Below are positions 9,011-18,847 of a stretch of 64,000 nucleotides of DNA, one piece after another. Origin of the DNA: Paraburkholderia sp. LEh10 (GTDB lineage: Bacteria; Pseudomonadota; Gammaproteobacteria; Burkholderiales; Burkholderiaceae); contig NZ_JAGIPX010000004.1 of assembly GCF_017814945.1 (NCBI RefSeq), forward strand, positions 1 through 64,000, written 5' to 3'. The notes beneath the pieces are model-generated. The model ran no database searches. It was not told where the DNA came from and saw only the letters and a list, made by a program, of their open reading frames with translations. The position numbers and the translations under genes were made by a program. How positions within the stretch are numbered: the first letter of the stretch is position 1; each line of letters opens with the position of its first letter.

Positions 9011-10240
9011 CTACACGATCTGTTGCGCGTGCAACCTTGCGATGTGGTCCGCATCATAACCCAGCGTTTGCAGAACTTCATCCGTATGTTCACCCAGTTC
9101 CGGCCCGAGCCAGCGCGTCTCGCCGGGCGTCTCCGAGAGCTTCGGCGTGACGTTGGGCAGCGCGATGTCGCGGCCGTCCTGCCACTTGAACGTCTGGATC
9201 ATTTGGCGCGCGGCGTACTGCGGATCGGTGAACATGTCTGCGACGCTGTAGATGCGGCCCACGGGCACATCGGCGGCATTGAGCACGTCGAGCGCCTCGT
9301 CGATCGTGCGATTCGCGAGCCACGCGGCAATCGCGCCGTCGATCTCCTGCGTGCGCGGCACACGGCCGTCATTGTGGGCGAGCGCGGGATCGTTCGCGAG
9401 GTCGTGGCGGTCGATCGCGATCATCAGCCGTTTGAAAATGGGATCGCTGTTGCCGCCGATCACGATGCTGCCGTCGCGGCACGGATAAGTGTTCGACGGC
9501 ACGATGCCCGGCAGCGACGCACCCGTGCGCTCGCGAACCATGCCGTACACGCCGTACTCCGGCACCACGCTCTCCATCATGTTGAAGACGGCTTCGTACA
9601 GCGCGACGTCGACGACCTGGCCCTTGCCGCCGTTCACCTGCCGGTGGTGCAGCGCCATCAGCGCGCCGATCACGCCGTGCAACGCCGCGATCGAATCGCC
9701 GATCGAAATGCCGATGCGCGGCGGCGGCAAGTCCGGATAGCCGGTGATATGACGCAAGCCGCCCATCGATTCGGCAATCGCGCCGAAGCCGGGACGGTCG
9801 CGGTACGGCCCCGTCTGCCCGTAGCCCGACAGGCGCACCATCACGAGGCCGGGGTTCTCTGCCGACAGCACGTCATAGCCGAGCCCGAGCTTTTCGAGCA
9901 GGCCGGGCCGGAAGTTCTCGACGACGATGTCCGCTTCCTTCGCGAGCTTGCGGACGATTTCCTTGCCTTCGTCGGCTTTCAGATTGATCGTCACCGACTT
10001 CTTGTTGCGCGCCTGGACGGCCCACCACAGCGACGTCCCGCCGACTTCGGGATAGAGCTTGCGCCACTTGCGCAGCGGATCGCCGCCCTTGGGATCTTCG
10101 ATCTTGATCACGTCCGCGCCGAACTCGCCGAGAAAGCGCGCGGCGAACGGGCCCGCGATCAGCGTGCCGAGTTCGAGCACCTTGATGCCCGCGAGCGGCC
10201 CTCGCGGTTGTTCCGTTGGCGTAGCAGTCGATGCGCTCAT
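9011..10240 (-). CDS. CaiB/BaiF family (class III) CoA-transferase
   Basis: Enzyme of 409 residues that moves CoA between acyl groups. Family features are LELGTLIAGPFAARFLGEFG (about 22-41), VIKIEDPKGGDPLR (44-57) and VVENFRPG (106-113). The catalytic aspartate is probably Asp182 in GISIGDSIAAL, which would form the aspartyl-CoA anhydride. Donor and acceptor are not identifiable. It lies between recR (70 nt upstream) and the binding-protein gene of an ABC importer (70 nt downstream). Co-transcription with the importer is plausible. Confidence 0.92.
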   Translation of the reverse strand: MSASTATPTEQPRGPLAGIKVLELGTLIAGPFAARFLGEFGADVIKIEDPKGGDPLRKWRKLYPEVGGTSLWWAVQARNKKSVTINLKADEGKEIVRKLAKEADIVVENFRPGLLEKLGLGYDVLSAENPGLVMVRLSGYGQTGPYRDRPGFGAIAESMGGLRHITGYPDLPPPRIGISIGDSIAALHGVIGALMALHHRQVNGGKGQVVDVALYEAVFNMMESVVPEYGVYGMVRERTGASLPGIVPSNTYPCRDGSIVIGGNSDPIFKRLMIAIDRHDLANDPALAHNDGRVPRTQEIDGAIAAWLANRTIDEALDVLNAADVPVGRIYSVADMFTDPQYAARQMIQTFKWQDGRDIALPNVTPKLSETPGETRWLGPELGEHTDEVLQTLGYDADHIARLHAQQIV

Positions 10241-10310
10241 GTGTCTCCTGATCTTCTTGTGCTGGCCGTTGCGCCTCTTGCCGCGGCGCGTGCCGCCATG
10301 GACGGGCGTG

Positions 10311-10907
10311 CTACATCGAACGCCGGTCGAGCATCGCGCGCGCGATGGTCCCGGCGTCGACGTACTCGAGCTCGCCCCCGACGGGCACGCCGCGCGCGAG
10401 CCGCGTGACGGCGAGGCCGCGCGCCTTCAGCGTCTGCCCGAGGTAATGCGCGGTGGCCTCGCCTTCATTCGTGAAGTTGGTCGCGAGCACGACTTCCTTC
10501 ACGACGCCATCCGATGCGCGTTTGACGAGACGGTCGAAGTGGATCTCTTTCGGCCCGATGCCGTCGAGCGGGCTCAGCCGCCCCATCAGCACGAAGTAAA
10601 GCCCCCGATAGGTCATTGTCTGTTCGAGCATGATCTGATCGGCGGGCGTTTCGACGACGCACAACAGCGTCGGATCGCGTTCGGTGTCGCTGCAGACTTC
10701 GCAGATCTGCGCTTCCGTAAAGGTGTTGCACTTCTCGCAGTGCTGCAGATGCTCAGTCGCGAACAGCAACGAGCGGCCGAGCTTTTCGGCGCCTTCCCGG
10801 TCGTGCTGCATCAGATGGTACGCCATGCGTTGCGCGGACTTCGGCCCGACGCCGGGCAGCGCGCGCAGCGCTTCGACGAGCGCCGACAAGGCGGAAGGTT
10901 GTTTCAT
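10311..10907 (-). CDS. recR: Recombination mediator protein RecR
   Basis: Works with RecO and RecF to load RecA at single-strand gaps. Length is 198 residues, normal for the family. A helix-hairpin-helix lies near 10-25 ([18 protein letters not shown]), the zinc finger uses Cys57, Cys60, Cys69 and Cys72, and a TOPRIM domain starts near residue 80 ([14 protein letters not shown]). It follows ybaB and dnaX, the standard dnaX-ybaB-recR order. Confidence 0.97.
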   Translation of the reverse strand: MKQPSALSALVEALRALPGVGPKSAQRMAYHLMQHDREGAEKLGRSLLFATEHLQHCEKCNTFTEAQICEVCSDTERDPTLLCVVETPADQIMLEQTMTYRGLYFVLMGRLSPLDGIGPKEIHFDRLVKRASDGVVKEVVLATNFTNEGEATAHYLGQTLKARGLAVTRLARGVPVGGELEYVDAGTIARAMLDRRSM

Positions 10908-11039
10908 GCTGGTACGGCGTCGTCGATCGTGAGTTGAATAAGACGCGGGGCGCGGGGCGTGGCGCGCGGGTTCGCGCCGCCCTGCCGCGCGGACGCTGAC
11001 GTCTGCGAACAGTTCGCGTGCCCCGCCACCCTGCGCGAT

Positions 11040-11366
11040 TTAGAACGGCAGCTTGAATCCCGGCGGCAGCGGCAGGCCGGAGGTCATGCCGCCCATCTTC
11101 TCCTGCGCGGTGGCTTCCGCCTTGCGCACGGCGTCGTTGAACGCGGCCGCGACGAGGTCTTCGAGCATGTCCTTGTCGTCGGCGAGCAGGCTCGGGTCGA
11201 TCGACACACGGCGCACGTCGTTCTTGCAGGTCATCGTCACCTTGACGAGACCCGCGCCCGACTGCCCCTCGACTTCGATCTGCGCGAGTTGCTCCTGCAT
11301 CTTCTTCATGTTCTCTTGCATCTGCTGGGCCTGCTTCATCAGCCCGGCGAGTTGGCCTTTCATCAT
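11040..11366 (-). CDS. YbaB/EbfC nucleoid-associated protein
   Basis: Small DNA-binding protein of 108 residues that forms a tweezer-like dimer. The N-terminal helix [17 protein letters not shown] is typical, and the conserved [20 protein letters not shown] core follows. A GGAG ribosome site precedes two consecutive ATG codons (11366 and 11363). It lies between dnaX and recR as in most proteobacteria. Its exact role is unsettled even in model organisms. Confidence 0.95.
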   Translation of the reverse strand: MMKGQLAGLMKQAQQMQENMKKMQEQLAQIEVEGQSGAGLVKVTMTCKNDVRRVSIDPSLLADDKDMLEDLVAAAFNDAVRKAEATAQEKMGGMTSGLPLPPGFKLPF

Positions 11367-11440
11367 GGACTTGCTCCTTCGTAATGGTCGGATCCGGGGT
11401 TTATCCCGCTCGCGCGCGTCAGATAAGACGCGCGCGAGAA

Positions 11441-13846
11441 TCAGTGAGTGGCTGCCTGATGGCCGCCTTCGGCGCCCGGCGCGAGCGGGCGAACCGAACC
11501 CGGCACGATGCTCGCGCCGAATTCGCGGATCAGCGACTGCACGAACGGATCGGCGCCGATCTCACGCTCGGCTTCCTGCTGGCGCTTCGCGCGCTCGATC
11601 GCGTCGAGCACCGCGGCCGTGCGCCGGACGGGGCCGACTTCCACCTGCACGTCGATCTCGCCGCCGAAGCGCTCGGCAAGCGCCGTCTTCAGCTTCGCGA
11701 TCTGCGCGGACTCCGTGTAAAGCTGAACCGCGACGTTGAGTTTCAGCGTCTTGCCGACGACCGCCATCAGCTCGCTGTTGAAGGCAAGCTGGTACGAAAT
11801 GCCCTTGAGCGGCAGCGTCACCGCGAGCGCTGGCCAGTCGCCGTCGAAGCCGATCGCGTCGAGCGGCACGGCGGGCGGCAGCGTGCGGATATCGACGACG
11901 GGCGCGGCTGTGGATGTCGCGGCGGACGCGCTGCCTAGGCCAACGACGACATCGTCGGGGCCGCTGTCGAAGACAGGAATGAAGTTGTCGTCGGGCGGCG
12001 CGAAGAACGCATCGTCCGACGAGGCAGGCATGTAGTCGTCGGGCGGAATGTCCTCCCACGGCGGAACCGGTTGGCCTGCGGCTTGCTGCTGAGCCGCTCG
12101 CGGTGCCTCGCCACGCGCGGGCGCATCCTGCTGGGCGGCGGCTGCGGCGCGGCGGGCCGGGTCCGGCGTCGGCACGCGAACGGCCACGCGCGGCGCGGCG
12201 GGTTTCGCTGCGGGTGCGGGCGCCCCTGCCGGTGCTGCCGCCGCTGGACGGCCTCGATCCGTCGAGACCTTCATGCCCGCATTGCGCAGCACGTCGAGCG
12301 CCGCGCTCGCGCCGCCCGTGCGGCGCGACGTGGGTTCAGGCCGCGCTTGCGACGCTGCCGCTTGTGCGGCCACCACTCGCGTAGGCGCGCCGTCGTTCGG
12401 CGCAATTTCGGCTTGCGGCGCGTCGTCTTGTGCGGGCGCCGCCTCGGACGCCGCGCCGGATTCGGCCACGAACGTCGGCGTCACTTCTTCATCGGCTGGC
12501 GCTGCTGCCGTTTCCGGCGCCGCATCGATTGAAGGTGTCTGCGATACGAACGCTTCGCGATCTGCTTGCGGCTGTCGAGGCGGCTCGGTACGCACCGCGG
12601 CCGCAGCGGCCGCAGCGGCCGCCGATTGCGTCGGCGCATCGGTCGCGCGGGCCTGCGGCTGCGACGCAGCCGCCGCGACGGGCGCGCCCGTGCGCTTCGC
12701 GCCTGCCGCTGCCGGAACGGCCGAACGCCCTGCGGGCGCCACGCCGCCTCCGCCCCCGTTCGGCGCCGGCTCGAAGGCGAGCATGCGCAGCAGCGTCATC
12801 GTGAAGCCCGCGTATTCGTCCGGCGCGAGGCCGAGTTCGCTTCGGCCGATCGTCGCGATCTGATAGAAGAGCTGTACCTGCTCGGGACTCAGCGCATCGG
12901 CGAAGCGTCGCAGATCGGCGGCTTCCGGCCATTCGTCGAGCACCGACGACGGCGCGAACTGCGCCCACGCGATCTTATGCAGCAGCCCAGCGAGATCCTG
13001 CAGCGCCGTGGAGAACGACAGGCTGCGCAATGCCATTTCGTCGGCGACAGCCAGCACGGCAGCGCCATCGCCCGCAGCCACCGAGTCGAGCAGACGGATC
13101 AGATAGCTCTGATCGAGCGCGCCGAGCATGCCGCGCACGGCTTCCTCGGTGACCTGGTTGGCCGAGTACGCGATGGCCTGATCCGTCAGCGACAGCGCAT
13201 CGCGCATCGAACCATCCGCAGCGCGCGCAAGCAGACGCAGCGCCTGCGCCTCGTGCGGAACGTTCTCCTCGCCGAGAATGCGCTCGAGGTGCGACACGAT
13301 ATGCCCCGCCGGCATCTGCTTCAGATTGAACTGAAGACAGCGCGAGAGCACCGTGACGGGAATTTTCTGCGGATCGGTCGTGGCGAGGATGAACTTGACG
13401 TGCGGCGGTGGCTCTTCCAGCGTCTTCAACATCGCGTTGAACGCGTGGTTCGTCAGCATGTGCACTTCGTCGATCATGTAGACCTTGAAGCGTGCATCGA
13501 CGGGTGCATACACCGCGCGTTCGAGCAGCGCGGCCATCTCGTCGACGCCGCGATTGCTCGCCGCGTCCATTTCGACGTAATCGACGAAACGCCCCTCGTC
13601 GATCTCGCGGCAAGCGCGGCAGACGCCGCATGGCGTAGCCGTTACGCCCGTTTCACAGTTGAGCGCCTTCGCGAAGATCCGTGAGAGCGTCGTCTTGCCA
13701 ACGCCCCGCGTCCCCGTGAAAAGGTAGGCGTGATGCAGACGGCCGCCGTCGAGCGCGTGCGTGAGCGCGCGCACCACATGCTCCTGTCCGACGAGCGACG
13801 CGAAATCCTTCGGCCGCCATTTGCGTGCGAGAACTTGATAGGTCAT
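11441..13846 (-). CDS. dnaX: DNA polymerase III subunit gamma/tau
   Basis: Clamp-loader ATPase and replisome organiser, 801 residues (E. coli tau is 643). The N-terminus [15 protein letters not shown] is followed by Walker [11 protein letters not shown] and a zinc module with CETG...PCGVCRAC. The DEVHML Walker B and the SRC motif ([10 protein letters not shown]) come next. From about residue 370 to 640 there is an unusually long Ala/Pro/Gln-rich linker, including an alanine run encoded by repeated GCGGCC units around 12600-12622. The tau-specific C-terminus follows. I see no obvious slippery heptamer for a gamma frameshift. The SRP RNA gene lies upstream; ybaB and recR are downstream. Confidence 0.96.
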   Translation of the reverse strand: MTYQVLARKWRPKDFASLVGQEHVVRALTHALDGGRLHHAYLFTGTRGVGKTTLSRIFAKALNCETGVTATPCGVCRACREIDEGRFVDYVEMDAASNRGVDEMAALLERAVYAPVDARFKVYMIDEVHMLTNHAFNAMLKTLEEPPPHVKFILATTDPQKIPVTVLSRCLQFNLKQMPAGHIVSHLERILGEENVPHEAQALRLLARAADGSMRDALSLTDQAIAYSANQVTEEAVRGMLGALDQSYLIRLLDSVAAGDGAAVLAVADEMALRSLSFSTALQDLAGLLHKIAWAQFAPSSVLDEWPEAADLRRFADALSPEQVQLFYQIATIGRSELGLAPDEYAGFTMTLLRMLAFEPAPNGGGGGVAPAGRSAVPAAAGAKRTGAPVAAAASQPQARATDAPTQSAAAAAAAAAVRTEPPRQPQADREAFVSQTPSIDAAPETAAAPADEEVTPTFVAESGAASEAAPAQDDAPQAEIAPNDGAPTRVVAAQAAASQARPEPTSRRTGGASAALDVLRNAGMKVSTDRGRPAAAAPAGAPAPAAKPAAPRVAVRVPTPDPARRAAAAAQQDAPARGEAPRAAQQQAAGQPVPPWEDIPPDDYMPASSDDAFFAPPDDNFIPVFDSGPDDVVVGLGSASAATSTAAPVVDIRTLPPAVPLDAIGFDGDWPALAVTLPLKGISYQLAFNSELMAVVGKTLKLNVAVQLYTESAQIAKLKTALAERFGGEIDVQVEVGPVRRTAAVLDAIERAKRQQEAEREIGADPFVQSLIREFGASIVPGSVRPLAPGAEGGHQAATH

Positions 13847-14024
13847 CCGGAAATTGTATCAGCAACACTGCTGCGAAAAGGCGAATCGACAGCGCGCTCA
13901 CGCAAGGCGTGACAATGCTCTGATGGTCCATTGAATTTCGCTACTCAGGCGATAGACGATACCGCGTTTCGAACGACGCGAGCACGTGACACTTCGGAGG
14001 AAGCAAGGGGAAAACCGCGAGGGG

Positions 14025-14060
14025 GATGACAACCGCGATGACAACCGCGACGACAAGCCG
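14025..14060. repeat. Three-unit 12-bp tandem repeat
   Basis: GATGACAACCGC occurs twice exactly (14025-14036, 14037-14048), followed by a diverged copy GACGACAAGCCG (14049-14060). It lies in the 244-nt stretch between dnaX and the SRP RNA gene, in which I see no other gene. Confidence 0.75.
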
Positions 14061-14090
14061 GGATGAAAACCAGCAGGATGAAAAGCGAAG

Positions 14091-14190
14091 GTGACGAGCC
14101 CGACCCTCGGCACTGGCGGAAAACGGCTGTGGCTGCTTCGTTCCCGACCTGACCAGGTTGACCGCCCCTCCATGCGAGGAGGCCCGTCAC
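14091..14190 (-). ncRNA. ffs: Signal recognition particle RNA (4.5S, small bacterial type)
   Basis: About 100 nt on the minus strand. The terminal bases GTGACGGGCC and GGGCTCGTCAC pair to close the long hairpin. The apical domain carries the SRP signature: CAACCTGGTCAGGTCGGGAA followed by CGAAGCAGCC, i.e. the Ffh-binding asymmetric loop and tetraloop region. The RNA binds Ffh to target nascent membrane proteins. A -10-like TAGAAT (complement of 14197-14202) lies 6 nt before the predicted 5' end, but no good -35 is visible. It is upstream of dnaX in the same direction. Confidence 0.92.
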
Positions 14191-14640
14191 GGTGCATTCT
14201 AACATCGCTTGCTGCGCCGCGCGAGCGGCTCGCGGACAAAAGATGGCAATGGCGCGCAAACGTGCCGGCGCGCGCTCTTGCATTCGCAATGCGGCATCTC
14301 CAGATAGGGTATGTCACGACGGGTTGCCATGCGCGGGACGTAAGCAGAGACCGCTACGGATGCATGCCGAAGCGTCCTCGCCGAAGCCTGATGCGGCATG
14401 AAACCCTACCGTCGGAATGCGCACTATCACGACGGGCAACGCATAGCAATTTAGGCTAAACTGACGTTCAACTGACCCGCAAAGCCAAGCCTGGCCGCCC
14501 TCCCGAAGGTGTCCCCACGATACTTCCCGAGTTGGTGCTCATGGTTTGTCCTGTGGCAAGGCGAACGGAAAGTTTTCTGGTTTTGTTGTATCGTGGCGGG
14601 CAATCAAAGCAGGCCTCGAACCGAAAGAGGTATTCACACA
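14191..14640. other. Non-coding stretch between ffs and trxA
   Basis: This 450-nt region lies between divergent transcription units. It holds the -10-like element of the SRP RNA gene at its left end and must hold the trxA promoter. No -35/-10 pair for trxA is convincing to me. The segment 14560-14600 is locally AT-rich (TTTTCTGGTTTTGTTGTATC) and is the best place for it. No open frame in the region resembles a gene. Confidence 0.5.
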
Positions 14641-14967
14641 ATGAGCGAACACATCAAGCATATTAGCGACGCGTCGTTTGAACAGGACGTCGTCAAATCC
14701 GACAAACCCGTGCTGCTCGACTTCTGGGCGGAATGGTGCGGTCCATGCAAGATGATCGCGCCGATCCTCGACGAAGTCGCCAAGGACTACGCTGATCGCC
14801 TGCAGATCGCCAAGATCAACGTCGACGAACACCAGTCCACGCCCGTCAAGTTCGGCGTACGCGGCATCCCCACGCTGATTCTCTTCAAGAACGGCGCGGT
14901 CGCTGCGCAGAAGGTCGGCGCACTGTCGAAGTCGCAACTTACCGCGTTCCTCGACGGCAACCTCTGA
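14641..14967 (+). CDS. trxA: Thioredoxin 1
   Basis: Cytoplasmic disulfide reductase of 108 residues. The active site is WCGPC with Cys33 and Cys36, and the cis-proline is Pro77 in GIPTLILF. Length and sequence are canonical. The ATG at 14641 follows a GAAAGAGG ribosome site; an upstream in-frame start at 14509 would add an unrelated tail. It precedes rho, the usual trxA-rho neighbourhood in proteobacteria. The two are separated by 277 nt containing a strong hairpin. Confidence 0.98.
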   Translation: MSEHIKHISDASFEQDVVKSDKPVLLDFWAEWCGPCKMIAPILDEVAKDYADRLQIAKINVDEHQSTPVKFGVRGIPTLILFKNGAVAAQKVGALSKSQLTAFLDGNL

Positions 14968-15054
14968 TCCGCGTACACGGCGGCGCGCTTTGCATGCGCG
15001 CTGCCCGGCTCGCCACAGTGCATCGCGTGCAGTGATGCTGTGCAACCGGCGAGC

Positions 15055-15094
15055 CGCATGATTCCTGTTGTCCCGCGACAACAGGAATCATGCG
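15055..15094 (+). repeat. Perfect 18-bp hairpin between trxA and rho
   Basis: Arms 15055-15072 and 15077-15094 are exact reverse complements around a CCGC loop; the inner arm reads CATGATTCCTGTTGTC. No T-run follows on either strand, so it is not a classical intrinsic terminator. It lies about 90 nt after the trxA stop and 150 nt before rho. Confidence 0.85.
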
Positions 15095-15244
15095 CCGGCA
15101 CCAACCGGCCGCGCAGGCTGGACTTGGCGTGTGCTATGCTAGAATCTATAAAACGTCTAAAAGACGAGTAAGTCCTTGAGCGGTTCCGCTCACTTCTCCT
15201 CCCAGATTTCATTTCAGGTCGCACCTTCTCTGCGGGTTCTCCGT

Positions 15245-16507
15245 ATGCATTTATCCGAGCTTAAGACGCTACACGTGTCCCAATTGATCGAGATGGCCAA
15301 TGGTCTCGAGATCGAAAGTGCGAACCGCCTGCGCAAGCAGGAACTGATGTTCGCCATTCTAAAAAAACGCGCCAAGACGGGCGAAACGATCTTCGGTGAC
15401 GGCACGCTCGAAGTGCTGCCTGACGGCTTCGGTTTCCTGCGCTCGCCGGAAACCTCGTATCTCGCGAGCACGGATGACATCTACATCAGCCCGTCGCAGA
15501 TTCGCCGCTTCAACCTCCATACGGGCGACACCATCGAAGGAGAAGTCCGCACGCCGAAGGACGGCGAGCGCTACTTCGCGCTGGTGAAGGTCGACAAGGT
15601 CAACGGCCAGCCGCCGGAGGCGTCGAAGCACAAGATCATGTTCGAGAACCTGACGCCGCTGCACCCGAACAAGGTGCTGCTGCTCGAACGTGAGATGCGT
15701 GGCGAGGAAAACGTCACGGGCCGCATCATCGACATGATCGCGCCGATCGGCAAGGGCCAGCGCGGCCTGCTCGTCGCGTCGCCGAAGTCCGGCAAGACCG
15801 TGATGCTCCAGCACATCGCGCACGCGATCAAGCAAAACCATCCCGACGTCATCCTGTTCGTGCTGCTCATCGACGAGCGTCCGGAAGAAGTGACGGAAAT
15901 GCAGCGCTCGGTGGCGGGCGAAGTGATCGCGTCGACGTTCGACGAACCCGCCGCGCGTCACGTGCAGGTCGCCGAAATGGTGATCGAGAAAGCCAAGCGC
16001 CTCGTCGAAATGAAGAACGATGTCGTGATTCTGCTCGACTCGATCACGCGTCTCGCGCGTGCGTACAACACGGTCGTGCCGGCATCGGGCAAGGTGCTGA
16101 CGGGCGGTGTCGATGCGAACGCATTGCAGCGTCCGAAGCGCTTCTTCGGCGCGGCGCGCAACATCGAGGAAGGCGGGTCGCTCACCATCATCGGCACTGC
16201 GCTGATCGAAACGGGCAGCCGCATGGACGACGTGATCTACGAAGAGTTCAAGGGCACGGGCAACATGGAAGTGCACCTCGAACGCCGTCTCGCGGAAAAG
16301 CGCGTCTATCCGTCGATCAACCTGAACAAGTCCGGCACGCGCCGTGAAGAACTGCTGATCAAACCCGAGATCCTGCAAAAGATCTGGGTGCTGCGCAAGT
16401 TCATCCACGACATGGACGAAGTCGAAGCAATGGAATTCCTGCTCGACAAGATCCGCCAGACGAAGAACAACGCCGAGTTCTTCGACATGATGCGCCGCGG
16501 CGGCTGA
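15245..16507 (+). CDS. rho: Transcription termination factor Rho
   Basis: Hexameric RNA-dependent ATPase/translocase that ends transcription. It has 420 residues, matching E. coli (419). The N-terminal Rho-N helix bundle starts [18 protein letters not shown] and the cold-shock-like RNA-binding fold includes DGFGFLRS (60-67). Walker A is SPKSGKT (179-185), Walker B is near DVVILLDS, and the Q/R loops follow. The ATG at 15245 begins at the conserved N-terminus; an upstream start at 15176 would add 23 unconserved residues. A good intrinsic terminator follows. Confidence 0.98.
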   Translation: MHLSELKTLHVSQLIEMANGLEIESANRLRKQELMFAILKKRAKTGETIFGDGTLEVLPDGFGFLRSPETSYLASTDDIYISPSQIRRFNLHTGDTIEGEVRTPKDGERYFALVKVDKVNGQPPEASKHKIMFENLTPLHPNKVLLLEREMRGEENVTGRIIDMIAPIGKGQRGLLVASPKSGKTVMLQHIAHAIKQNHPDVILFVLLIDERPEEVTEMQRSVAGEVIASTFDEPAARHVQVAEMVIEKAKRLVEMKNDVVILLDSITRLARAYNTVVPASGKVLTGGVDANALQRPKRFFGAARNIEEGGSLTIIGTALIETGSRMDDVIYEEFKGTGNMEVHLERRLAEKRVYPSINLNKSGTRREELLIKPEILQKIWVLRKFIHDMDEVEAMEFLLDKIRQTKNNAEFFDMMRRGG

Positions 16508-16535
16508 CGTCCCGCGCAGCGCGCGCATCTGTACA

Positions 16536-16570
16536 AAAAACGCCTGCCATTGTGCAGGCGTTTTTCTTTT
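16536..16570 (+). terminator. Intrinsic terminator after rho
   Basis: ACGCCTGC (16540-16547) pairs with GCAGGCGT (16554-16561) around CATTGT. It is followed by TTTTTCTTTT and preceded by AAAAAA, so it could also work in reverse. It ends the rho transcript before the MerR gene. Confidence 0.9.
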
Positions 16571-16659
16571 CAGCACATTCCGATCGCTGCACGCGCATGC
16601 ATCTGAACGTACACGTTTATCTATAATTCTTTACGTCCCGCCGATCCATCAACCTTCCC

Positions 16660-17166
16660 ATGCCGAACGACGCTTCCTCCACTCTGCTGACCGTGCGCGA
16701 CGCAGCCGAACGTCTGAACGTCACGCCGCGCACGCTCAAGTACTACGAGGAACGCGGCCTCGTCACGCCGAGCCGTAGCGAAGGCCGCTATCGGCTTTAC
16801 GACGAGGCCGATCTCGAGCGCTTTGCGCGCATCCTGCGGCTGCGCGCGCTCGGCTTCTCGCTGGCGGGCATCACCGAGATGCTGAAGCGCCCGCTCGAAA
16901 AAACGGAAAGCGGACGCAGCGGCTACTCGATGGAATCGCTGCGCCAGATCCGCGACGGCCTTGCACAGCAGGTCGACTCGCTCGATGCGCGCATCGAGTC
17001 CGTGCGGCGCGAGCTGAAGGAAGCGCAAAAGCTGAAGGCCGAACTGAGCGACGATCTCGACTATGTGCAGCGGCGTCTCGACGGCGAAAGCGCCGATGAA
17101 CTGATTCAAAAGCGGCGCGCCGCGGCTGCGCTGAAGCGCGCTGCCGGCAAGGGCGAGAAAGCGTAA
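16660..17166 (+). CDS. MerR family transcriptional regulator
   Basis: DNA-binding regulator of 168 residues. The N-terminal winged helix is LTVRDAAERLNVTPRTLKYY (about 9-28) with EERGLVTPSRSEGRYRLYDE next. A charged coiled-coil dimerisation region follows from about residue 80 to 150. The C-terminus is Lys/Arg/Ala-rich and has no cysteines, so metal sensing of the MerR/CueR kind is unlikely. A TATAAT lies at 16622-16627 without a clear -35. The gene mtfA follows 69 nt downstream and might be co-transcribed. Ligand and targets are unknown. Confidence 0.88.
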   Translation: MPNDASSTLLTVRDAAERLNVTPRTLKYYEERGLVTPSRSEGRYRLYDEADLERFARILRLRALGFSLAGITEMLKRPLEKTESGRSGYSMESLRQIRDGLAQQVDSLDARIESVRRELKEAQKLKAELSDDLDYVQRRLDGESADELIQKRRAAAALKRAAGKGEKA

Positions 17167-17235
17167 ACGTCGCGGTTTAGAATCGATTCGATCCGACACA
17201 TATCGACCACGCAAGCGAAGACAGACACCGGCGCG

Positions 17236-18072
17236 ATGTTTTCCAAACTCACTCAATGGCTCGACACGCGCCGCCGCGACCGCGCGCTGCGCACCCACGC
17301 AATCGACGACGCGCTATGGCAGGCGACCCTCGATGGCCTGCCGTTCCTTTCGCGTCTCGGCGCCGCTGACCTCGCGCGCCTGCGCGATATGACGAGCCTC
17401 TTCATCGCGCAAAAGGAGTTTTCCACCGCGCACGAACTCGAACTGACGGATCAGATCACGGTCGCGATCGCCGTGCAGGCCTGCCTACCCGTGCTGAACC
17501 TCGGGCTCGATCTGTATCGCGGCTGGGTGGGCGTGATCGTTTATCCTGGCGAGTTCGTGATCCGCAAGACGGTCGAGGACGAAGACGGCGTCGTGCACGA
17601 AGTCGAGCACGACGCGAGCGGCGAAGCGTGGGAAGGCGGCCCCGTGATCCTGTCGTGGGAAGACGCGCAGATGACGGACGGCTCGGACGCCTACAACGTC
17701 GTGATCCACGAGTTCGCACACAAGATCGACATGGTGACGGGCGAAGCCGACGGCCACCCGCCCCTCTTTCGCAGGCTGCACGCGCCGCTCGATTCCGCGC
17801 AGTGGAGCGACGTATTCGATCACGCATACGACCAGTTCTGCGCGAAGGTGGACGCCGTGCCCGAACGCCGCTGGTCGCGCTTCGAACGCGACTCGCTGAT
17901 CGATCCCTACGCCGCCGATCATCCGTCGGAATTTTTTGCCGTGTGCAGCGAGGCGCTGTTCGTGAAGCCGCGCGAATTCGAGGCGGAGTATCCCGAACTC
18001 TACCGGCTGCTTGCCCGCTATTACCGGCAGGACCCGGCGCGCACGGGTGCGCTCGACCAGACGGGCGGCTGA
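17236..18072 (+). CDS. mtfA: MtfA-like zinc peptidase (M90)
   Basis: Soluble zinc-dependent peptidase of 278 residues. The metal motif is HEFAHKID (His158, Glu159, His162), and the downstream DHPSEFFAVCSEALF segment supplies the third ligand, Glu. In E. coli MtfA binds and inactivates the glucose repressor Mlc and has aminopeptidase activity. Whether the same partner exists here cannot be judged from this window. It follows the MerR regulator and precedes rpmE2. Confidence 0.9.
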   Translation: MFSKLTQWLDTRRRDRALRTHAIDDALWQATLDGLPFLSRLGAADLARLRDMTSLFIAQKEFSTAHELELTDQITVAIAVQACLPVLNLGLDLYRGWVGVIVYPGEFVIRKTVEDEDGVVHEVEHDASGEAWEGGPVILSWEDAQMTDGSDAYNVVIHEFAHKIDMVTGEADGHPPLFRRLHAPLDSAQWSDVFDHAYDQFCAKVDAVPERRWSRFERDSLIDPYAADHPSEFFAVCSEALFVKPREFEAEYPELYRLLARYYRQDPARTGALDQTGG

Positions 18073-18127
18073 ACGAACCGAAAGCGGTCCGCCCGCCGCC
18101 GAAGCTTGCGAAAAACATCCACGAAGC

Positions 18128-18156
18128 TCGTCAAAGGTCTGATTTTCTGGCATAAT
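18128..18156 (+). promoter_or_regulatory. Candidate sigma-70 promoter of rpmE2
   Basis: TCGTCA (18128-18133) and CATAAT (18151-18156) are 17 nt apart, with 4 and 5 of 6 consensus matches. The start codon lies 88 nt downstream. I see no Zur-like palindrome, although zinc control is common for this L31 type. Confidence 0.5.
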
Positions 18157-18243
18157 TGCCGTTTTTCGACCTTAGGCAAGTGGCTCGCGGTTGCGGAATT
18201 CTCCGGCTCCCGGGTTGGCTACCGCCAGACTAAAGGAAAGACC

Positions 18244-18507
18244 ATGAAAGAAGGCATTCACCCGAATTATCGCGAAGTCCTGTTCGTCGACATGTCGAAC
18301 GACTTCAAGTTCGTGACGCGCTCGACCATCCAGACACGTGAAACGGCCGAATACAACGGCAAGACGTACCCGCTGGCAAAGATCGAAGTTTCGTCCGAAT
18401 CGCACCCGTTCTACACGGGCCAGCAAAAGATCATGGACACGGCCGGCCGCGTCGAGAAGTTCAACAAGAAGTTCGGCGCCCGCGCATCGGGCAAGGCCGT
18501 CAAGTAA
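18244..18507 (+). CDS. rpmE2: 50S ribosomal protein L31 type B (zinc-independent)
   Basis: Large-subunit protein of 87 residues starting [19 protein letters not shown]. It has no cysteine at all, so it is the C-minus form that does not need the zinc held by the CxxC form of L31. The ATG at 18244 is preceded by AAAGGAAAGACC. An upstream in-frame start at 18106 is not supported. A strong intrinsic terminator follows. In many bacteria this form substitutes for the zinc-containing one under zinc shortage; here it could also be the only L31. Confidence 0.97.
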   Translation: MKEGIHPNYREVLFVDMSNDFKFVTRSTIQTRETAEYNGKTYPLAKIEVSSESHPFYTGQQKIMDTAGRVEKFNKKFGARASGKAVK

Positions 18508-18561
18508 TACCGCGGTATCGCACATCAGAGGCCACGACTTCCGCTCGTGGCCGAGAGATGC

Positions 18562-18590
18562 AAAAAGGGCAGCGCAAGCTGCCCTTTTTT
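18562..18590 (+). terminator. Intrinsic terminator after rpmE2
   Basis: GGGCAGC (18567-18573) pairs with GCTGCCC (18578-18584) around GCAA. Flanking A and T runs extend the helix and give a TTTTTT tail. A further hairpin GGCCACGA/TCGTGGCC lies just upstream (18530-18552). Confidence 0.92.
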
Positions 18591-18847
18591 GTCGGTGGAA
18601 GGTTTGTTGCGCGCGGTTCCCGGCGTGCCCCGCGGTTCGAAGCCGCTTCCCGAGCCATCACCCGCGCACGCATCCAAACCGTTCCTGCTGCCGCCGTCAT
18701 AGCGCGCTTCAATACACGCCTCGGCGGGCGATTGTGACGTGCACCGCGCCACACGACTACAATGCCGCATGCCAGAATCCGAGACGCCTCCTGCGCTCCA
18801 CCAATAACTGACGGCTGCCGTTCCGCGAGAGCCCACACGAATACCGC
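18591..18847. other. Non-coding region between rpmE2 and the glycosyltransferase
   Basis: With the terminator included, the gap between genes is 340 nt. Beyond the two hairpins I see no gene, repeat or clear promoter. It presumably carries the promoter of the glycosyltransferase-MATE pair. Confidence 0.4.

Noticed and set aside
12595..12625. GCGGCC-type repeat inside dnaX
   Set aside because: Encodes an alanine run in the known low-complexity linker of gamma/tau; ordinary replication-slippage sequence, not a separate element.
18620..18660. GGTTCGAAGCC resembling a tRNA T-arm
   Set aside because: No acceptor stem, D-arm or anticodon arm can be drawn around it.
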